DNA from: Candidula unifasciata
Lineage: Eukaryota > Mollusca > Gastropoda > Stylommatophora > Geomitridae
Assembly (NCBI GenBank): GCA_905116865.2
Contig: CAJHNH020008455.1
Coordinates: forward strand, 1,577,580-1,641,579
Length of the DNA: 64,000 nt
Direction: 5' to 3'
Shown: piece after piece, positions 55,601-61,600 of the stretch
How positions within the stretch are numbered: position 1 is the stretch's first letter
Layout: each line of letters opens with the position of its first letter
Program-made: the position numbers and the translations under genes
Notes under the pieces: generated by a model
What the model saw: only the letters and a program-made list of their open reading frames with translations
Told to the model about the DNA's origin: nothing
The model's database searches: none

Positions 55601-58600
55601 GGACACTGATATCAAGAGCCAACCATTTTAATGGTGATGGCAAACTACTGAACGTAGAACTATACATATTAAAAGGAAAAAAAGAAAAAAATAAGATGCT
55701 AGGGTAGGTTCTTCAATGTCCTGTAAAGGATGCATGATTTTTTTTAATTTTTTTAATAAAGGGTATGTCTCCCATAGAACGAGGTGTTCCTGTTATAGAT
55801 TGTGACTGCTATAGACATCCCTAATGGCTATCAGTTTAAAGAAAGAAAGAAAGGTGCTTTTGCCTTGACGACAATTATGGAGGTGATCACAGTAACAAAA
55901 GCAATGATCTGGCTAGAGATATTTTTCCCCCATGTGTGCTTTCTGATTCCATGAACATGCTGATGAAGACCAAGACAGGATGGGTTTGAAGACAATAAGT
56001 GAAGTCTTGGAGAAATCCCCTCTGACTTAGTTCCATTTTTGTGCCAGGACGCTCTAGGGTAGGAGGGAATTAACGAGTGGACTGGCTGGCTGGCAGGGCC
56101 ACAGTAGGCACAGGGAAACTCAAATACCAGGCTGACGTTTTCAATGCCTTCAAGCAGGCAGGTCAAATAGGTGATTCAGGAGACTGAATTAGCAACCTCG
56201 ACAAGACTACAAGAACTTCCTGATCAGGCAGGTCAAATAGGTGATTCAGGAGACTGAATTAGCAACCTCGACAAGACTACAAGAACTTCCTGATCAGGCA
56301 GGTCAAATAGGTGATTCAGGAGACTGAATTAGCAACCTCGACAAGACTACAAGAACTTCCTGATCAGGCAGGTCAAATAGGTGATTCAGGAGACTGAATT
56401 AGCAACCTCGACAAGACTACAAGAACTTCCTGATCAGGCAGGTCAAATAGGTGATTCAGGAGACTGAATTAGCAACCTCGACAAGACTACAAGAACTTCC
56501 TCATCAGGCAGGTCAAATAGGTGATTCAGGAGACTGAATTAGCAACCTCGACAAGACTACAAGAACTTCCTGATCAGGCAGGTCAAATAGGTGATTCAGG
56601 AGACTGAATTAGCAACCTCGACAAGACTACAAGAACTTCCTGATCAGGCAGGTCAAATAGGTGATTCAGGAGACTGAATTAGCAACCTCGACAAGACTAC
56701 AAGAACTTCCTGATCAGGCAGGTCAAATAGGTGATTCAGGAGACTGAATTAGCAACCTCGACAAGACTACAAGAACTTCCTGATCAGGCAGGTCAAATAG
56801 GTGATTCAGGAGACTGAATTAGCAACCTCGACAAGACTACAAGAACTTCCTGATCAGGCAGGTCAAATAGGTGATTCAGGAGACTGAATTAGCAACCTCG
56901 ACAAGACTACAAGAACTTCCTGATCAGGCAGGTCAAATAGGTGATTCAGGAGACTGAATTAGCAACCTCGACAAGACTACAAGAACTTCCTGATCAGGCA
57001 GGTCAAATAGGTGATTCAGGAGACTGAATTAGCAACCTCGACAAGACTACAAGAACTTCCTGATCAGGCAGGTATAACTAAAGAGGCTGCCAAAGAAGAA
57101 AAGTAAACCGACATTTAACTGGTGTACCCAGTCACTACATACTGAGATACTGAAGGTGGGATCTAAGCGATTATGGATGAGGTGGATCTGTCGATCGATT
57201 AACTAACTTTTAGATTAGCGACAAATTATGGCATAAAATGAGCCCAGCTTGCTAGCACAGTTGGTTAAACCTGACTTAGCGGTGAACGGTTGACGAACTC
57301 CTTGTGGTCCGGGTTCACGCCCGGGACGTAAGGCTGAAAAGCCACATTTCTCCCAGATTTACAGTATCTATCATGGAATCAATGCCGAATGGTTGTGATA
57401 TCCATAATACCAAGTCAAAGGGTTAACTCATGGTTACTGGATACTTAATAAAGAAAAGAAGAACAGCATAAAATGAATGAATGTAGTGAGTGTGTGTCCA
57501 GTGTAGTGCTCACCCCTGACTCTGACGGTCAACACTCTCTGTATCCATCTGATCATGTGGTGACAGGTAATCCCTGTGCCTCCTGCTACTGCTGACGGTG
57601 GTGATTGTTAGGCTGGGGCTCTGAGAACAAACAAGTTATGAGAAAGTGTCATTTCACACAATAAGTGAACACATGCTTCATAAGAATACCAAATAGTGGT
57701 CATAGATTTTTACATAAAACTAGCTGTACCCAGCCACACGTTGCTGTGGCCCCATCTGGCTAAGAAGGAAATCAAGAAAAAGCGCACATATATAATATGG
57801 TTAATTTCACAATTATTGTCTGTGCAGATAGTCTGGTCTGCCCACTCTAGAACACGCAACATATAATTGTGTCCTTATATTAGTTGTTTAAAGTGTATTA
57901 TTTTATTTTTATTTAATGGTAATTTGTTCATCAAATGCTAAAGCCTTTTGTATTTTTTTTAAGAGCTGAAAGTAAAGTTAACAATGTTTATAAATAATGA
58001 AAACTAAAATCATGTTTTAAGCCAACCGAGTTAACACCCCCCCCCCCCCCCACCCCCCTTTTCCCCAATTCATCACACATTTTTTTTTATTGACCTTAGC
58101 ATCTGAGTCCACTAAGACTAAAATGGGTAGTTGGAATTGTAATTAGAAATAAATGCAGCTAGTGTAATATTTACCACATCACCTATCGCGTACCAGTACT
58201 ACTACCACCATCACCACCAGCACCAGAACTAAAATAACTCACTACTGCCTGTTTTATCACCTGTCTAGGTCAGTTGTAGACAGGGGGTCATGACCCATAG
58301 AGGCCACATAGCTAGTGCTGTTGCCACGGACTGTGCAGGTTAGGATGTTAAATTGTGCCCCTGACAGAAAAACTTATCACCTTACTGGGAGTTGAACCCA
58401 GATCTCCCACATGACAGCCTGACGTTGTAATGACCCGGCCAACCACAATAACTACAACTACTATTCTGTGACTACTACCACTGCTGCTACTATGAGCAGA
58501 TGAATCTTGTGGGCAAGGCAGTTACTGTGACATCCTCTACATGGGCAGTAGTGATGTCATTGATGTCCAGTGACATGCGTCACAAAGAAGATCCTGTCGA

Positions 58601-61600
58601 GAGTGGTGGATATGGGAGTGCAGCCTGGAGCGCCATGGGCAAGATTTGATTAATCATCACAGAACAGGTGTCATTAGTGGTTTTTGCCTTAGTGGAGCTA
58701 TCGAGAAAAAGATCTGAGAACCTATGGATCTGTCATGATGATAGTTCTAACTAATTAGTAATCTTTAATTCCTATATTCTTTCATTTCCATACAGTGTTT
58801 CAACAACTTTTTATTCCCACACCTATTAATTCCTTTTATTCCCACATCTTTTCAGAGATTAGCCCTTAACAACAAATGAACATTTACATTTGTATTTATA
58901 TAGATCAATCATTCTACTGGGTCTTGATGCCTCTTGTCTGCGAAAAAGTCTACTGAGCAGTTAAGAGCAAGGATTCTTAGCGTTTGCTGGCTGTAAACTC
59001 AGGTGGGAAAGTTCTGGTTGTTTGTCCACTAATGGACTTTGGTCTTGCTCCAAAACGGGTTCTGAATGTTTACAGATTTGGCTTATTTTGTATTTGCTCC
59101 CCATCTCTCAGGCAGATGGACTCCAACTTTGTAGTTAACACCCCTTATTAGTTGACTTTTATGACATGCTTTGGGGGCGGGGTTCCCCCCCCCCCCTAAA
59201 ATTAGATCCTGGAACCCACGTGCGGATGAAGATCAAGTTGATGTGTAGCATTTATATCCAAAGTATGCTCACTACCCGTGACCTTCTCAGTGAAGCTTGC
59301 CACTCTGCTCAAAGCATCCATGTCTTCACCTTTCTCAGCATGCCTTCAGTCTAACAATTACGACATGTGTATGCATCTTGTTCTCTAGCCACCAGAGAGC
59401 TGCAGTTACTACCTCCACCTCAATTCTCATGCTACATGTTGTGATGTCGTATGCAAGGTTGTTTATTCACAGACAAGAAGCATCAAAGAAAACAACACAA
59501 GACCTTTGATGTAAACCTCAAGACCATTTACTCCAGGAGGAGTACTCTACAGGTATAACAAAGACAATATGGAAAGATAGAAACTCAACAACTATTATGA
59601 TATATACTTCTGGCTGCCTAGAAACCAAGAAACTTTAGACAGTATGATAACCAAGAGAAGATGGAAATGGCTTGACCACGTTATGAGAATGAATCCTGAT
59701 ATACCTGCCAAAACAGCTCTCACATGGAATCCAGAGGGAAAGAGAAAACAGGGGCGCCCAAAAACAACATGGAGATGAATGATAGAAAGTGACCTGAGTG
59801 CGGCATCTTTGACATGGGAAACTGCACTGAAGATTGAACAGGACTGGAAAGCATGGAAAGTCCTCTCTGAAGCCTCGTGTGCCACTAGGCATAACCAGAA
59901 CTGATGATGCCTAGACAGCAGACACATCTCCCTGACACCCGAAATGGTAAAAGAGGAAGTAAGAAGATCAGATTTCAGGTATTTTCAACCTACTGCTGTC
60001 AGTAACACTTATCCACAGACAAGAAACAAAGAAAACAAACCCAAGACCTTTGATGTAAACCTCAGGACCATTTACTCCTGGAGGAGTGATTGATTATAAA
60101 CAAAATTATCTGTTAGCACCATTATCAAATCAGGCTGTGAGTTTACATTTGGTATCCAGACTGTTCGTCACTGGAATTGAAATAAGTGCTCAAAATAGGA
60201 AGTAAAAATTACTGAAAATGGAGAAAACATGCCTGAAGAGCATGGGTATTTCTTTACAGGCATAAAACTATCTTTACTTATCTGGGAAGAATAGGATTCA
60301 AATTTGAAAGATAACTAACTGTCCATCAGAAAACTATCATAGAACAACAATGATAACAGTGCAATGGATCTTCGATCATGCTAAAGTTAAAGTTAGAAGT
60401 CCACCGCACTGGTTTTATCCTATGTGGCTTTGTCTCTCTCTGCAGAACAGCCAGCTGACTACGGAGAGTACTGCACGAAGCACAAACTCTGATGCTCCAG
60501 TGCGATCCCCAGGGATCTTTGTTAAAAACTGTACTGATGAACCAAAATGACACAGCCGTGGCATGAATTAATAAACTTCACAATGTGAGGCAACCTTGTG
60601 CTAAAATACCTGATAATGACAGGCAGGTAAGACAACATTGGGATAAAGGCAAGAGTAATCGCTATAAAAAATAATTGAAATACAGGAACATGATTAAGGG
60701 GAAAGCAGCAGTGTACACCCATGTACTTCACATGCTTCTTTAGCATTATGAGTCGTGTTTTCAGCGATCAAATCACTAGGACCATTACATATGACTGGGT
60801 CAGCCCTGCGGCCATAACCAGGTTTTATCCCATGTACAAAAGTTTTCTTGAATGTTTAAAATTTTAAATTGGGGGGTCATCTTTCACACAGAATGTGACT
60901 GAAATATTCATTTCCTAATTTTGAGCTTTAAAAAAGGGTGAAGGGAGTAAGGGTGTTGTCTTATATATGCCTTTCCTCAGAAAAATAAGGTATATCAAAT
61001 AAAATGAAGGAAAAGAAGTTTCTGAGATGCACAAGATGAAAAAGAAATACATTACCCTCAAGGTGTGTCCTGCATCCTTATCTGACCACGGGTATTCATT
61101 TTCATTCTCAGTGGGCGGCACTGAATGGACGTGTCTTGCCTGTATGGCCATACCTCTCTGATCTGAGACAGGAAACATGTTTTAGCAATACAGCCTGTAA
61201 AACATACATTTTCCCTATCTCTTTGGCCTTAAGTAACAACATAATCATCAGTATTGCTTTTTTTTTTTTTTTTTTGGCAGGGGTGATCATATCTGGTACA
61301 CTGGCACCTTGGAATAAGAACATGATCAGTTCTGAGACGGTGTTCAAAATTCAAATTGTTCAAGTTTAATTGTGCAATTTCTCCCACTGAAAATAATGGA
61401 AACCAATCTGTTCCAGGGTCTAACAGACTGAAATTTTAACATATGCATTGTAAACATGTTAACACATCAGTCAATCGGTCAGTAGCATGTCTTTTGCAGA
61501 ACCCTGCTCCCATAACAACCCTCCAGAAAACTTCTTAATCACAAGCAAGATGTCCCACATCCGATACACCCATCTGGAGATCATCCGCCACATCGTGCAC

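Noticed and set aside
56155..57073. CRISPR-like array
   Set aside because: The regular 70-bp repeats have no unique spacers (the whole unit repeats) and the context is a eukaryotic intron. None of the other arrays alternates repeat and unique spacer.
57240..57310. Functional tRNA gene
   Set aside because: A and B boxes are present, but acceptor and anticodon arms do not pair and a SINE-like body follows. The same applies to 32460, 49210, 50700 and 58280 (reverse).
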